Below, in pieces: positions 12,381 through 20,491 of a stretch of 32,020 nt of DNA; position 1 is the first letter of the stretch; the number at the start of each line of letters is the position of its first letter. Under the pieces are notes generated by a model that ran no database searches, was not told the DNA's origin, and worked only from the letters and a program-made list of their open reading frames with translations. The DNA is from a virus. The position numbers were made by a program, and so were the translations under genes. The stretch lies in the IMG/VR virus record IMGVR_UViG_3300022744_000076, positions 1 through 32,020 of that record; one strand, written 5' to 3'.

Positions 12381-13207
12381 TGGCGATCACCACAAGGGCT
12401 GGGGCAATATCCGGGCTGCAAATTCCAACGTATGTGGCAAAGGCTCTGGCGGGGGATAGTCAAGCAACAAACAGACTTATTACAAGCTGGTATGCTACAG
12501 GGTGGCCCACGGCGGCAACGGCGAATGCTGCTGGGATCAATGGGCAGGCCGTGTCGGCAAGCACCTATCCTGCCAACTGCATACAGCGCAACAACCCGCC
12601 ATCTGGAAATGCCTACGTCAGCGATCTGAGCCTGTCGCAGGGGGTTAACGGCTCCAACCTTCCGGGCGTCATGTATCTCTGTGACAGGCTCTGGGAAAAC
12701 AGCGGGCTGTCGGTAACATCCACGACTGCGCAGGCGATTACTCCAGCCACGCTGCCTGCCAGAGACAGGCTCGCATCGACAAACGGGGATAATGTCTGGG
12801 CTGGCGTCGAATGGTCGTCGGCTGGTGGCGCTGGAACGCCTACGGTAACGCTGACTTATACAAACCAGGCGGGGACAACGGGACAAAGTGCAACGTTTAC
12901 CGGTCTTACGGCTCCACCTGCCGGGACAATGGAAATATTCCAGCTTGCGGCTGGGGATAATGGTGTTCGCGCGCCAACGTCGTTTATCCAATCCGCCACA
13001 CGGACAAGCGGAACCATGCACCTTGTCTTGTTCCGCGTCATTGCGGCTGTGGCCATGACAATTCCTGGGCGTCAGGCGCAGGGCGATCTGTTCCGGCTCG
13101 GGTTCCCGAAAGTCTTGAATGATAGCTGCCTGTTTTTCCTGTTCAGATCGAATTCGACTTCACAACTGCCGATTTTGACGGGGCAATACCAAGAAACCTG
13201 GGGGTAA
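12380..13207 (+). CDS. Virion structural protein, paralogue B
   Basis: The 275-residue product starts MAITTRAGAISGLQIPTYVA and is a tandem duplicate of the preceding gene, with the conserved SGLSVTSTTAQAIT block, the WSSAGGAGTPTVTLTYT block and the IQSATRTSGTMHL block. The N-terminal and C-terminal thirds differ (ending LPILTGQYQETWG versus LFGTYVETQG). An 83-bp central stretch is identical at DNA level (12800-12882) although flanks have diverged, suggesting recent gene conversion. It starts by overlap with the previous stop. Confidence 0.8.
   Translation: MAITTRAGAISGLQIPTYVAKALAGDSQATNRLITSWYATGWPTAATANAAGINGQAVSASTYPANCIQRNNPPSGNAYVSDLSLSQGVNGSNLPGVMYLCDRLWENSGLSVTSTTAQAITPATLPARDRLASTNGDNVWAGVEWSSAGGAGTPTVTLTYTNQAGTTGQSATFTGLTAPPAGTMEIFQLAAGDNGVRAPTSFIQSATRTSGTMHLVLFRVIAAVAMTIPGRQAQGDLFRLGFPKVLNDSCLFFLFRSNSTSQLPILTGQYQETWG
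12800..12882 (+). repeat. 83-bp exact direct repeat, copy in paralogue B
   Basis: Partner of 11976-12058; it encodes the AGVEWSSAGGAGTPTVTL region and the residues after it. Confidence 0.95.
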
Positions 13208-13210
13208 GTC

Positions 13211-14131
13211 ATGTCGGGTGAAGGTGCGGCACTCGGCGCATTCTGGTTCATCGATCAGGATGGCAATGGCGCGCACCATCTTCTGCGCGATGACTGGCGC
13301 ACAAACGCAACGGCGGTCCCGTTTATTCGAGACTTTTTCCCGGCGCAGCAAATCGTTGCGGCGGCGTTCTCTGATAGTGACACGTTCCCCGGCGCAACAA
13401 TCACACAGCCTGGTGCCGGTTCACAGACAATCACGGCGGCATTCTTCGACGATTCCGCTGACACGTTCCCGCCGGCGACACTCACATCAACGGCGGCAAT
13501 CATCGCCGCCACATTTACCGACGCCGATACGTTCCACAGCGCCACGGTTTCGGCCGTCAATTCAATAATTGCAGCCGCGTTCACGGATGGCGACACTTTC
13601 CCGTCCGCGACGGTTTCGGCCACATACACGATCAACGCAGCGGCGTTTGCAGATAGCGACACTTTCCCGGGGGCAATCGTAAGCCAGCCCGGGGCGCAGG
13701 CGATTGTTGCGGGCGGATTTGTCGATGGCGACACTTTCCCCCCTGCCGTTGTTTCGACTGGTCAGGTTGTCACCATTCGCGGGGATGACGCTTTCGGATC
13801 ATCCGGGGCGCGGGAACGGTTCTGGCGCAAGCGCGCAGAAGATTGGCTGCAAGAAAACCTGCCAGAGTTGCAGGACGCGATTTCCGCGCCAAAGCGGGAA
13901 CGAAAGAGGATTGCGCGGGACTTCCTCGCAGCGGTCCCGGAAACGAATGACAGTGAACTGAGGCCGGTTCTGACGGCGGCGGCGAACATAGCCCGCGCGC
14001 TTCTGGCGCCGGCCCCAGACTACACGGCACTTGCAATGCAGGTTGCGCACGAAATGGCCCTTGTCGAACAGGCAAAAGCCAAGCGGCGCAGGCAGCGGGA
14101 TGCAGAGGCCATTCTCTTGCTGGTGGCGTGA
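13211..14131 (+). CDS. Repeat-containing virion protein (D-T-F repeats)
   Basis: The 306-residue product starts MSGEGAALGAFWFIDQDGNG. From about residue 48 to 175 there are six or more degenerate units of about 22-25 residues of the form A-A-x-F-x-D-x-D-T-F-x-x-A-x-V, such as AAAFSDSDTFPGATI and AAAFTDGDTFPSATV. This is a well-known phage repeat style, probably a beta-stacked rod. The C-terminal third is different: charged and helical (RERFWRKRAEDWLQENLPEL), probably oligomerising. It follows the paralogous structural genes and precedes the scaffold, so it may be a head fibre or similar surface structure. That role is inferred. Confidence 0.75.
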   Translation: MSGEGAALGAFWFIDQDGNGAHHLLRDDWRTNATAVPFIRDFFPAQQIVAAAFSDSDTFPGATITQPGAGSQTITAAFFDDSADTFPPATLTSTAAIIAATFTDADTFHSATVSAVNSIIAAAFTDGDTFPSATVSATYTINAAAFADSDTFPGAIVSQPGAQAIVAGGFVDGDTFPPAVVSTGQVVTIRGDDAFGSSGARERFWRKRAEDWLQENLPELQDAISAPKRERKRIARDFLAAVPETNDSELRPVLTAAANIARALLAPAPDYTALAMQVAHEMALVEQAKAKRRRQRDAEAILLLVA

Positions 14132-14355
14132 TGACTGAAAACGAACGCAAATCCCTTGCAGAACAGATGATGGCAAACCCCCTGTTTGCCGTTGTTCTGG
14201 GCGAACTTGAGGCCAGCGCGATTGAGCGTCTTGTTTACGCCACCGATGATATTTCCCGCCATGAATGCCAGTTGCGCGTTCAGGCGGTCCGATCTTTCCG
14301 CTCCGATTTGGTGGAAACACTAAGCACCCGTGAGCCGAAAGGCGCGCCCGCATAA
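14131..14355 (+). CDS. Small hypothetical protein (74 aa)
   Basis: The ATG at 14131 overlaps the upstream stop (TGATG). The product starts MTENERKSLAEQMMANPLFA and contains ELEASAIERLVYATDD, a helical, acidic protein. This short gene typically precedes the scaffold gene in this kind of phage; the function is unknown. Evidence is mainly the overlap, direction and coding character. Confidence 0.7.
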   Translation: MTENERKSLAEQMMANPLFAVVLGELEASAIERLVYATDDISRHECQLRVQAVRSFRSDLVETLSTREPKGAPA

Positions 14356-14386
14356 GCGGGGCGTCACCAGCCAAAAAGGCATCCAA

Positions 14387-15301
14387 ATGAGCGACGAATA
14401 CAACACCCCGGATTCCGGGACTGATAACGTCAACCCCCAAGCACCCGATACCGCAGAAGACTGGGATTACTACGACCCTGATGAAGATCAGGACACCGAA
14501 GAAAGCCCGGAAGTCGCTGCGACCGAAGATGGGACAGAAGAAGAGGCCCCAGAGGCCCAAGTCAGCGAGGAAGAACCAGAGGCATCAGCCGCGCCAGAAG
14601 CGCGCGTTGAACTTGCCAATGGGGAAAAGGTAACTGTCGCCGAACTGGTGAAGGGTTATCAGCGCCAAGCTGACTACACGCGGAAATCGCAGGAAATCGC
14701 CAATTCACGGCGCGCGATTGAAGCGGACGCGAAGCGTATCGAAGGCATCACCGAAGCCTTTATCAATCACCTGTCATCCCTCATCCCGGCCCCGCCGAGT
14801 GAGGCCCTCGCCCTGCAAAACCCCGGCGCGTATGTGGCCCAGAAAGCCCAATATGATGCTGCGATTGCGCAGGTTCAGAAGCTTGTCGAGATCGGGCAAC
14901 AGCCCAAGCAGATCAGCGCGGACATTTCCGCCGAAGAACGGAACAGCGTTATCGCACGGGAAAACAATGCCCTTGCAGAACGGTTCCCCGAAACGGCGAC
15001 GAAGGAAGGTCGGACGCGATTTTTCGAGGCGGTATCCGTTGCCGCTGCGGAACTCGGGTTCAGCGCGGACGAGTTGAGCGGGGTTCTGGATCACCGTCTT
15101 TTTTCCTTGGCGCACTATGCCAAGATCGGAATGGACGCCCTGAAGGCCAGAGACAAGGCGAAGGCGAAGGTGGCGCAGGTCCCACAGGTAAGCCCGGTAA
15201 AGCCCGGCAAGCCCGGGAACCCTGCAAGGAATGCCGATGCGATGCGGAAGCTCGCCCGGTCAGGCTCCATCCATGACGCGATGAAGGTTGATTGGGAATA
15301 A
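14387..15301 (+). CDS. Capsid assembly scaffolding protein
   Basis: The ATG at 14387 gives 304 residues. The first 80 residues are very acidic (DWDYYDPDEDQDTEE and similar), followed by ARVELANGEKVTVAELVKGY, the conserved motif found in many scaffold-like phage proteins. A helical, charged region follows (ADYTRKSQEIANSRRAIEAD), and the C-terminus is basic (MRKLARSGSIHDAMKV), as in proteins that contact the coat through a basic helix-loop-helix. It is immediately upstream of the major capsid gene, the standard place for a scaffold. It would act in procapsid assembly and then leave. Confidence 0.85.
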   Translation: MSDEYNTPDSGTDNVNPQAPDTAEDWDYYDPDEDQDTEESPEVAATEDGTEEEAPEAQVSEEEPEASAAPEARVELANGEKVTVAELVKGYQRQADYTRKSQEIANSRRAIEADAKRIEGITEAFINHLSSLIPAPPSEALALQNPGAYVAQKAQYDAAIAQVQKLVEIGQQPKQISADISAEERNSVIARENNALAERFPETATKEGRTRFFEAVSVAAAELGFSADELSGVLDHRLFSLAHYAKIGMDALKARDKAKAKVAQVPQVSPVKPGKPGNPARNADAMRKLARSGSIHDAMKVDWE

Positions 15302-15325
15302 CCCTCCCATCAAAGGACACCTAAA

Positions 15326-16318
15326 ATGGCAGTCATTACAAACACCTTCCAGACAACCTCTGCGAAGGGCAACCGAGAAACTCTGGATAACGTTGTTTCG
15401 CGGATCTCCCCGGAAGATACCCCCGTCTATTCGATGGCCCAAAAGGTATCGTTCGCGGGCATCCACCCGGAATGGGAAACCGTCGATCTGGCAGCCCCCG
15501 CCGACAACGTGCAGCTTGAAGGTGACGAATATACCTTCGGTGCCACTGTCGCGGCCACGCGCTATGGGAACTACACCCAGATCATGCGCAAGGAAGGCAT
15601 TGTTTCTGGCACTCAGGATAATGTCGACAACGCTGGCAGCGCCGAACAGGTGAAATACCAGAAACTGCACAAGGCCAAGGAACTTCGCCGCGACGTGGAG
15701 TTTTCCATCGTCACCGCGAACGCCTCTGTCGCTGGCGCAACCCGCAAATCCGGTTCGCTTTCGACATGGATCACCTCGAACGTGTCGCGCGGCGCAACCG
15801 GCGCAAACGGCGGCTACAACACCGGCACCGGCCTGACGGCTACGCCCACGAACGGCACCCAGCGCGCATTCACCAAAACCATCATGGATTCGGTGATGCA
15901 ACAGGGCTACGTCAACGGCGCGAACTTCAGCCAGCTTGTCGTATCTCCTTATGTAAAGTCGGTGTTCGTCACCATCATGTCGGATGCGAACGTTGCTTCC
16001 TTCCGCTTTGCGGCAACGGCGGGCAAGGAAAATGCAATCATCGGCAATGCTGATATTTACGACGGCCCATTCGGCAAGGTCATAGTTCAACCTAACCGCG
16101 TCATGGGCGGTTCGGCGGCTCTGGCCCGCAATGCCTTCTTCATTGACACCGAATTCCTGCAATACGGCTGGCTCCGCAATATCCAGGAAGACAAGGAAGT
16201 AGCGAAAACGGGCGATGCGAAGAAGTTCGTCATCCTCTGCGAAGGCGCTCTGAAGCCCCGGAACGAAAAGGGCTTCGGCGTTGCTGCGGACTTGTTCGGC
16301 CTGACAGCTTCGAGCTGA
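15326..16318 (+). CDS. Major capsid protein (SU10-like, DUF5309)
   Basis: The 330-residue product starts MAVITNTFQTTSAKGNRETL. NVVSRISPEDTPVYSM, then WETVDLAAP and the block GTQDNVDNAGSAEQVKYQ, with KELRRDVEFSI, are the signature of the SU10 major capsid family (DUF5309), an HK97-fold coat protein of about 320-340 residues. It has AAAGG-type SD (AAAGGA) ahead of the ATG, no detectable signal, and a strong UUCG-loop terminator after it, consistent with high expression. It forms the icosahedral shell. Confidence 0.93.
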   Translation: MAVITNTFQTTSAKGNRETLDNVVSRISPEDTPVYSMAQKVSFAGIHPEWETVDLAAPADNVQLEGDEYTFGATVAATRYGNYTQIMRKEGIVSGTQDNVDNAGSAEQVKYQKLHKAKELRRDVEFSIVTANASVAGATRKSGSLSTWITSNVSRGATGANGGYNTGTGLTATPTNGTQRAFTKTIMDSVMQQGYVNGANFSQLVVSPYVKSVFVTIMSDANVASFRFAATAGKENAIIGNADIYDGPFGKVIVQPNRVMGGSAALARNAFFIDTEFLQYGWLRNIQEDKEVAKTGDAKKFVILCEGALKPRNEKGFGVAADLFGLTASS

Positions 16319-16342
16319 TCTGTTCACATTCTGACAACTGGG

Positions 16343-16370
16343 CGGGGGCTTCGGCCCCCGTTCTTCATTT
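16343..16370 (+). terminator. Terminator after the major capsid gene
   Basis: CGGGGGC (16343-16349), a TTCG tetraloop (16350-16353) and GCCCCCG (16354-16360) form a 7-bp perfect stem, followed by TTCTTCATTT. It may be a partial terminator or a 3' stabilising hairpin that sets capsid mRNA higher than downstream genes. Confidence 0.75.
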
Positions 16371-16382
16371 CAGGGGGCCGCA

Positions 16383-16754
16383 ATGGCAAACCAGAACTAC
16401 ACGGCATTGCTTCTTTCGGCGGCGTCCGCAAGCGTCAACGGAAACGATATCGACAATCTCGGGGGGCGCTTTGCAATCGTCACCATCGATATCACCGCAA
16501 TCACCGGCACCACGCCAACTGCCACTTTCACGGTGCAGGGCAAGGATCCGGTTTCCGGCAAATACTACACGATCCTTGCGTCAACCGCTTTGAACGCGGT
16601 TGCAACAACGGTTCTGAAGATTGGCCCCGGCCTGACGGCTGCGGCCAACTCCGTCGCAAACGACATCATGCCAACGGTTTTTCGCGTCATCGTGACAATC
16701 GGCGGCACAACCCCGGCAGTCACTGCCACAGTAGGAGTGCAGCTCATTGGCTGA
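16383..16754 (+). CDS. Conserved virion-associated protein (123 aa)
   Basis: The ATG at 16383 follows CAGGGGGCCGCA. The product starts MANQNYTALLLSAASASVNG and contains TFTVQGKDPVSGKYYTIL and VFRVIVTIGGTTPAVTATV. It is beta-rich, with alternating hydrophobic and Thr residues, and I recall it as a common protein just after the capsid gene in many tailed phages. It probably decorates or stabilises the capsid; the role is inferred. It overlaps the next gene by 8 nt. Confidence 0.78.
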   Translation: MANQNYTALLLSAASASVNGNDIDNLGGRFAIVTIDITAITGTTPTATFTVQGKDPVSGKYYTILASTALNAVATTVLKIGPGLTAAANSVANDIMPTVFRVIVTIGGTTPAVTATVGVQLIG

Positions 16755-16911
16755 AGAACAAAAAACCCCCGTTGAAACTGTCCGCTGCGTTATCGTGCGC
16801 GATTTCTGGGACGCGGACGAGGTTCGCCACCCTGCGGGCAAGGAAATCGACGTGCCTGTAGCAGCGGCATTCGATGGCATCGAAACCGGCATCCTGAAGC
16901 GGGTGAAGTGA
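16747..16911 (+). CDS. Small protein with TTG start (54 aa)
   Basis: TTG at 16747 with AGGAG about 10 nt upstream opens 54 codons: MAEEQKTPVETVRCVIVRDF, and later RHPAGKEIDVPVAAAFDGIE, ending LKRVK. It fills the gap between the virion protein at 16383-16754 (8-nt overlap) and the gene at 16911, which overlaps its stop (TGATG). A comparable small protein is common here in related phages; function unknown. It is short and TTG-initiated, so it is easily missed. Confidence 0.8.
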   Translation: MAEEQKTPVETVRCVIVRDFWDADEVRHPAGKEIDVPVAAAFDGIETGILKRVK

Positions 16912-17234
16912 TGCAGATCAGGGATGGCGATTGGGTTCTGTTTAGCCACGATCCGAAGCTTGGAAGAACCGTCTGGGCGCTTGAAAATCCCGACGGTTCG
17001 ACAACCTACCGCACGGATTACATGGTTCAGCATACAGTAGATATCAATCAGGCGCAGCGGAACATCGCCGCGCAAGGCTGGAAGGGCGACTATCACCACG
17101 TCGCCTCCATCCCTCTCAACGTCTACTACGACCAGCTTGCAGAAGCCGCGAAGCAGAAAGACGACAAGTATCTGTCAAAGTGGCTCAACGACGGCGACAA
17201 CCGCGCATGGCGCACGAAAGATGGGATGATCTAA
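16911..17234 (+). CDS. Conserved phage protein (107 aa)
   Basis: The ATG at 16911 overlaps the previous stop. The product starts MQIRDGDWVLFSHDPKLGRT and contains YRTDYMVQHTVDINQAQRN and SIPLNVYYDQLAEAAKQKD, ending LNDGDNRAWRTKDGMI. I recall this protein (WVLF...TVW followed by the W-LND-DNRAWRT-G motif near the C-terminus) in many podo- and siphovirus genomes between capsid and adaptors. Its function is unestablished. Coding is clear from family and coupling. Confidence 0.82.
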   Translation: MQIRDGDWVLFSHDPKLGRTVWALENPDGSTTYRTDYMVQHTVDINQAQRNIAAQGWKGDYHHVASIPLNVYYDQLAEAAKQKDDKYLSKWLNDGDNRAWRTKDGMI

Positions 17235-17235
17235 G

Positions 17236-17820
17236 GTGGCTTTCGCTGATTTCCTTGATCTGCGCACGGCGGTTGTCGAACAAGTCCAGAAGCCCGATAT
17301 TGTGGATGTGTTTCCGCGCCTTGTTTTTCTGGCCGAAGCGAATTTCAACCGTCGCCTTCGGCTGAAAGATCAGGTTACATCAACGACAGTGACGATTGCC
17401 AGCGGAACGGCGTCCCTTCCGGCTGACTTTCTGGCGGCGATCGGCCTTTATGACGCCAGCGGCTATGAATACGTCGAACAGCCGTTGCAGGCGGTGAAAA
17501 CCAGCGGAACTACGGCTTTCTTCGCCATTTCGGGCGGCAATATCGTCACCAAGATGGCGGATGGCGCAAAGACACTCGAATATTACGCCAAGATACCGAC
17601 AATCAGCGGATCAATGACGGCGACGAACTGGCTTCTGACAGCCGCGCCTGCGCTCTACCTCTACGGCGTCGGACTTGAAGCCGCGAAATATGCCAGAGAC
17701 GCGGAACTATCGTCCGCGATGTCTCAAATCCTCGAACAGGAATATCAGGCCGTCCTTTCTCAGGACGAAAGCGCCAGATATTCGACTGTACGCGTTCGCC
17801 TGCAAGGGAATATCGCATGA
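17236..17820 (+). CDS. Head-tail adaptor-like protein (phage_prim/gp6-type)
   Basis: GTG at 17236, just after the previous stop; 194 residues. The product starts MAFADFLDLRTAVVEQVQKP with FPRLVFLAEANFNRRLRLKD, a helical adaptor pattern. A beta section follows (SLPADFLAAIGLYDAS), then LYGVGLEAAKYARDAELSSA, a C-terminal helix bundle. In gene order after the capsid and before a second adaptor it fits the ring that binds the portal. The name is inferred from position and fold pattern. Confidence 0.72.
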   Translation: MAFADFLDLRTAVVEQVQKPDIVDVFPRLVFLAEANFNRRLRLKDQVTSTTVTIASGTASLPADFLAAIGLYDASGYEYVEQPLQAVKTSGTTAFFAISGGNIVTKMADGAKTLEYYAKIPTISGSMTATNWLLTAAPALYLYGVGLEAAKYARDAELSSAMSQILEQEYQAVLSQDESARYSTVRVRLQGNIA

Positions 17821-18416
17821 GCCTGCTGACGATTTGCCAAGGGCTTGCGAAAAACGTAGGGATGGCGGTTCCAACAGCCGTTATAACCTCATCTTCGCGT
17901 GAATGGATCGAAGCCGCGCAGATGGCGAACGAGACGGGCGAAGAACTGGCGCGCCGGGTGGATTGGGGCAAGCTCCAGGAATACACGACACTCACGGGCG
18001 ACGGAACAAACAAGACATTTGCCCTTCCGTCGGCCTTTTCGCGGCTTTCACCCGGCGTTTGCGTCACGGCCAGCGGGGCGATTGTCCGGCCATTGACGCG
18101 GGCCGAATGGAATACCCTCACGCCTGCGCAGGGTTCGCCGCGCTATTTCCTGCTTGAGGGTTCAGACATCACGCTTTGGCCCTATCTGGCGAATGCCGCG
18201 ACGGCAACGGCTCAATATCAGTCGAAAAGCTGGGCAAGCTCGGGGCAAACATTCGTTGCCGACACTGACACGTCATTGATTGACGAAAGCCTGTTCCTGA
18301 AGGCCCTTGTCGTGCGCTGGCGTCGGCAAAAGGGCATGGATTACGCGGATTTCGAGGCCGAATATGAGGCGGCGTTGCAAAACTTCGCCAATTTCGACAA
18401 CAGGACGCGCCTATGA
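17817..18416 (+). CDS. Second head-tail adaptor/tail tubular-like protein
   Basis: The ATG overlaps the preceding stop by 4 nt. The 199-residue product starts MSLLTICQGLAKNVGMAVPT. It has MANETGEELARRVDWGKLQE, then LTGDGTNKTFALPSAFSRLS, then ITLWPYLANAATATAQYQSK with an insertion-like beta domain, and a C-terminal WRRQKGMDYADFEAEYEAAL helix. This is the common podovirus layout of a small tail-tube/adaptor protein following the first adaptor. It ends by ATGA overlap with the hub-like gene. Confidence 0.75.
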   Translation: MSLLTICQGLAKNVGMAVPTAVITSSSREWIEAAQMANETGEELARRVDWGKLQEYTTLTGDGTNKTFALPSAFSRLSPGVCVTASGAIVRPLTRAEWNTLTPAQGSPRYFLLEGSDITLWPYLANAATATAQYQSKSWASSGQTFVADTDTSLIDESLFLKALVVRWRRQKGMDYADFEAEYEAALQNFANFDNRTRL

Positions 18417-20023
18417 GCGTTCTGGCAAAGAAAATCCCGCCAGTCCAAAAGATGCAAGGCGGGCAGGCGACTGAAAAGCCGCTGGCGCAAAGCTTCACGT
18501 TTCCCGCCCCGATCAAGGGATGGGTTTTGAACGAAAACCTTGCAGGGGTTTCTCAGGGTTCGGCGCGCGTGCTGGACAACTGGATATGCACGACAACCGG
18601 GATCAGGCCGAGAGGCGGGGCATCAAAGTATGCCACCCTTCCTGCAGCCTGCACGTCCCTGATGACATATCGCGCTGCAACCTCAAAATTCTTCGCAGCA
18701 ACGGCTTCCGGCATTTATGACATAACGACACCCGCAAGCCCGACAACCGTCCCCAGCGCGGCTGTTTCGGGGCGCGCGAACGGTTTCTATTCTTCCGCGA
18801 TGTTCGGAACCGCTGGCGGGACGTTCATGTATGCCGTGAATGGCGTTGACAGCCCTCTTTTGTTCGATGGGGCGACATGGACGGCGATCACAGGGGCATC
18901 AACGCCCGCCATTACGGGCGTCACGACAAGTAACCTGATCAACGTCTGGTCATTCGCAAACCGCCTGTTCTTTGTGGAAAAGAACAGCATGACGGCTTGG
19001 TATCTGCCTGTTGACAGCATCGGCGGCGCGGCCAATTCGTTTTCACTGGCTGGCGTGTTCACGCGCGGCGGGACGCTTCTATTCGGCGGCAAGTGGTCGA
19101 TGGATGCGGGCGATGGGCTTGATGACAAGTGCGTATTCGTATCCTCAGAGGGCGAAGTTGCGATCTATCAGGGAACAAACCCCGGCTCGGCGGCTGATTG
19201 GTCCTTGGCTGGCGTTTACTTCATGCCAAAGCCCATGGGCCGAAATGCTTATATTCAGGCTGGTGGCGATCTGCTTGTTGCGACGGAAAACGGCCTTATC
19301 CCGGTTTCGGCCTCAGTCAACACAGACATCGGGGCCATTGAAACCAAGGCTGTTTCGCAGCCGATTGCCCCCTATTGGCAGAACCGTGGGAAATCCCTGA
19401 TCCAGCTTGGATGGGAAATCATCAAGGCCCCAGGATCTGGGATCATGGTTGTTTCGCAGCCTGACACGTCAGGGGTGACAAAGACGTGCCTCGCGACGAA
19501 CCTCATAACCGGGGCGTGGTCGCGGTTCACCGGATGGGATGCGCGTTGCCTTGGCTCATATCTCGGGAATGGATATTTCGGGGCCGCTGATAGTTGTGTC
19601 TATCTGATGGATGCGGGCGGAAGCGACGGCGGGGCGATCTATACGGCAGCATATCTCGGGCAGTTCGAGCATATGGGCGTCTATGGGCAGACGAAAACCA
19701 TTCGCCAGATGCGGGCGATGTTCCAGACAGGAACGCCGATCAACCCGCAGCTTCTGGCCAAGGCCGACTACAACGAAACCCTGGCTTCTCCCCCATCTTC
19801 GCCTGCGAACTACACGACGGACGCATGGGATTCCGGGCTTTGGGATACCGCAATCTGGGACGCGACGACATCGGCCCATAATGAGGCAACGTGGGTTTCA
19901 ATCGGGGTCACAGGCAAGATGATTGCGCCTGAGTTGCAATTGACCTTTGGGGTGACGCCGACCCCATCGGTTGAGCTTGTGGCCATTGATGCGCAATTCC
20001 ATGTCGGGGCGGCGGTGACGTGA
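18413..20023 (+). CDS. Large tail hub-like structural protein
   Basis: The 536-residue product starts MSVLAKKIPPVQKMQGGQAT. FPAPIKGWVLNENLAG is followed by DNWICTTTGIRPRGGASKYA. The body is a series of Trp/Gly-rich beta segments (INVWSFANRLFFVEKNSMTA, LTGAW-type turns, AWSRFTGWDARCLGSY), suggesting a beta-propeller-like fold. Proteins of this type follow the adaptors in podoviruses and correspond to the P22 gp10-like tail hub/nozzle (inference from order and look). It ends by overlapping the acetyltransferase start. Confidence 0.75.
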   Translation: MSVLAKKIPPVQKMQGGQATEKPLAQSFTFPAPIKGWVLNENLAGVSQGSARVLDNWICTTTGIRPRGGASKYATLPAACTSLMTYRAATSKFFAATASGIYDITTPASPTTVPSAAVSGRANGFYSSAMFGTAGGTFMYAVNGVDSPLLFDGATWTAITGASTPAITGVTTSNLINVWSFANRLFFVEKNSMTAWYLPVDSIGGAANSFSLAGVFTRGGTLLFGGKWSMDAGDGLDDKCVFVSSEGEVAIYQGTNPGSAADWSLAGVYFMPKPMGRNAYIQAGGDLLVATENGLIPVSASVNTDIGAIETKAVSQPIAPYWQNRGKSLIQLGWEIIKAPGSGIMVVSQPDTSGVTKTCLATNLITGAWSRFTGWDARCLGSYLGNGYFGAADSCVYLMDAGGSDGGAIYTAAYLGQFEHMGVYGQTKTIRQMRAMFQTGTPINPQLLAKADYNETLASPPSSPANYTTDAWDSGLWDTAIWDATTSAHNEATWVSIGVTGKMIAPELQLTFGVTPTPSVELVAIDAQFHVGAAVT

Positions 20024-20481
20024 CGTATACATATTCGATAGAGAGATACGCCGACACGCTTGATGAAATGATGCCGATCTATCGTCGGCACTATCAAGAA
20101 ATGACGGATCGTCTCGCTACCGCCGGGGTCGAAGTTTCCCCGTTCAACCCGCGCTTCGACGCATATATCGAGGCTAATGATCGCGGCGATCTGATGCATT
20201 TTCTTGTCAGATGCGATGGGGATGTGGTCGCCTATGCGAATGTTTACGTTTGCCGTGATATGCACAATCAAGACCTGATAGCTCAAGAAGATGCTATCTA
20301 TGTTTTGCCGGGACATAGAAACGGTATTGGGCGGAAGCTGACACTGAAAATCCTTTCGGCCCTGAAAGCCGGGGGGGTGAAGCGCGCCCATATGACGGCA
20401 GCAACGGACCCGAGGGCGGCAATGCTCTGGAAGCGCCTAGGCTTTAAGCCAACCGGCGAACGATTGACGATGTATTTCTAG
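20020..20481 (+). CDS. GNAT-family acetyltransferase encoded in the virion module
   Basis: The GTG at 20020 overlaps the hub stop (GTGA). In 153 residues, AYANVYVCRDMHNQDLIAQE is strand 4-5 of the GNAT fold. VLPGHRNGIGRKLTLKIL holds the acetyl-CoA pyrophosphate loop (R/Q-x-x-G-x-G/A: H-R-N-G-I-G), and AMLWKRLGFKPTGERLTM is the typical C-terminal LGF motif. The fold and cofactor loop appear intact. The substrate is unknown; T7-like phages also carry a GNAT-like gene near the internal virion proteins. It might modify virion or host protein, or be carried for ejection. Confidence 0.85.
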   Translation: MTYTYSIERYADTLDEMMPIYRRHYQEMTDRLATAGVEVSPFNPRFDAYIEANDRGDLMHFLVRCDGDVVAYANVYVCRDMHNQDLIAQEDAIYVLPGHRNGIGRKLTLKILSALKAGGVKRAHMTAATDPRAAMLWKRLGFKPTGERLTMYF

Positions 20482-20491
20482 GAGATCGCGA

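Noticed and set aside
14330-14386. Earlier start for the scaffold protein
   Set aside because: The in-frame codons before 14387 lie within the preceding gene and lack a binding site; the ATG at 14387 fits the family start.
15260-16327. 355-codon antisense frame opposite the major capsid gene
   Set aside because: The forward frame is a clear DUF5309 capsid protein; the antisense product has no family resemblance.
16343-16370. Origin or riboswitch at the GC hairpin after the capsid gene
   Set aside because: The stem with UUCG loop followed by a T-rich tail is an ordinary terminator or mRNA end.
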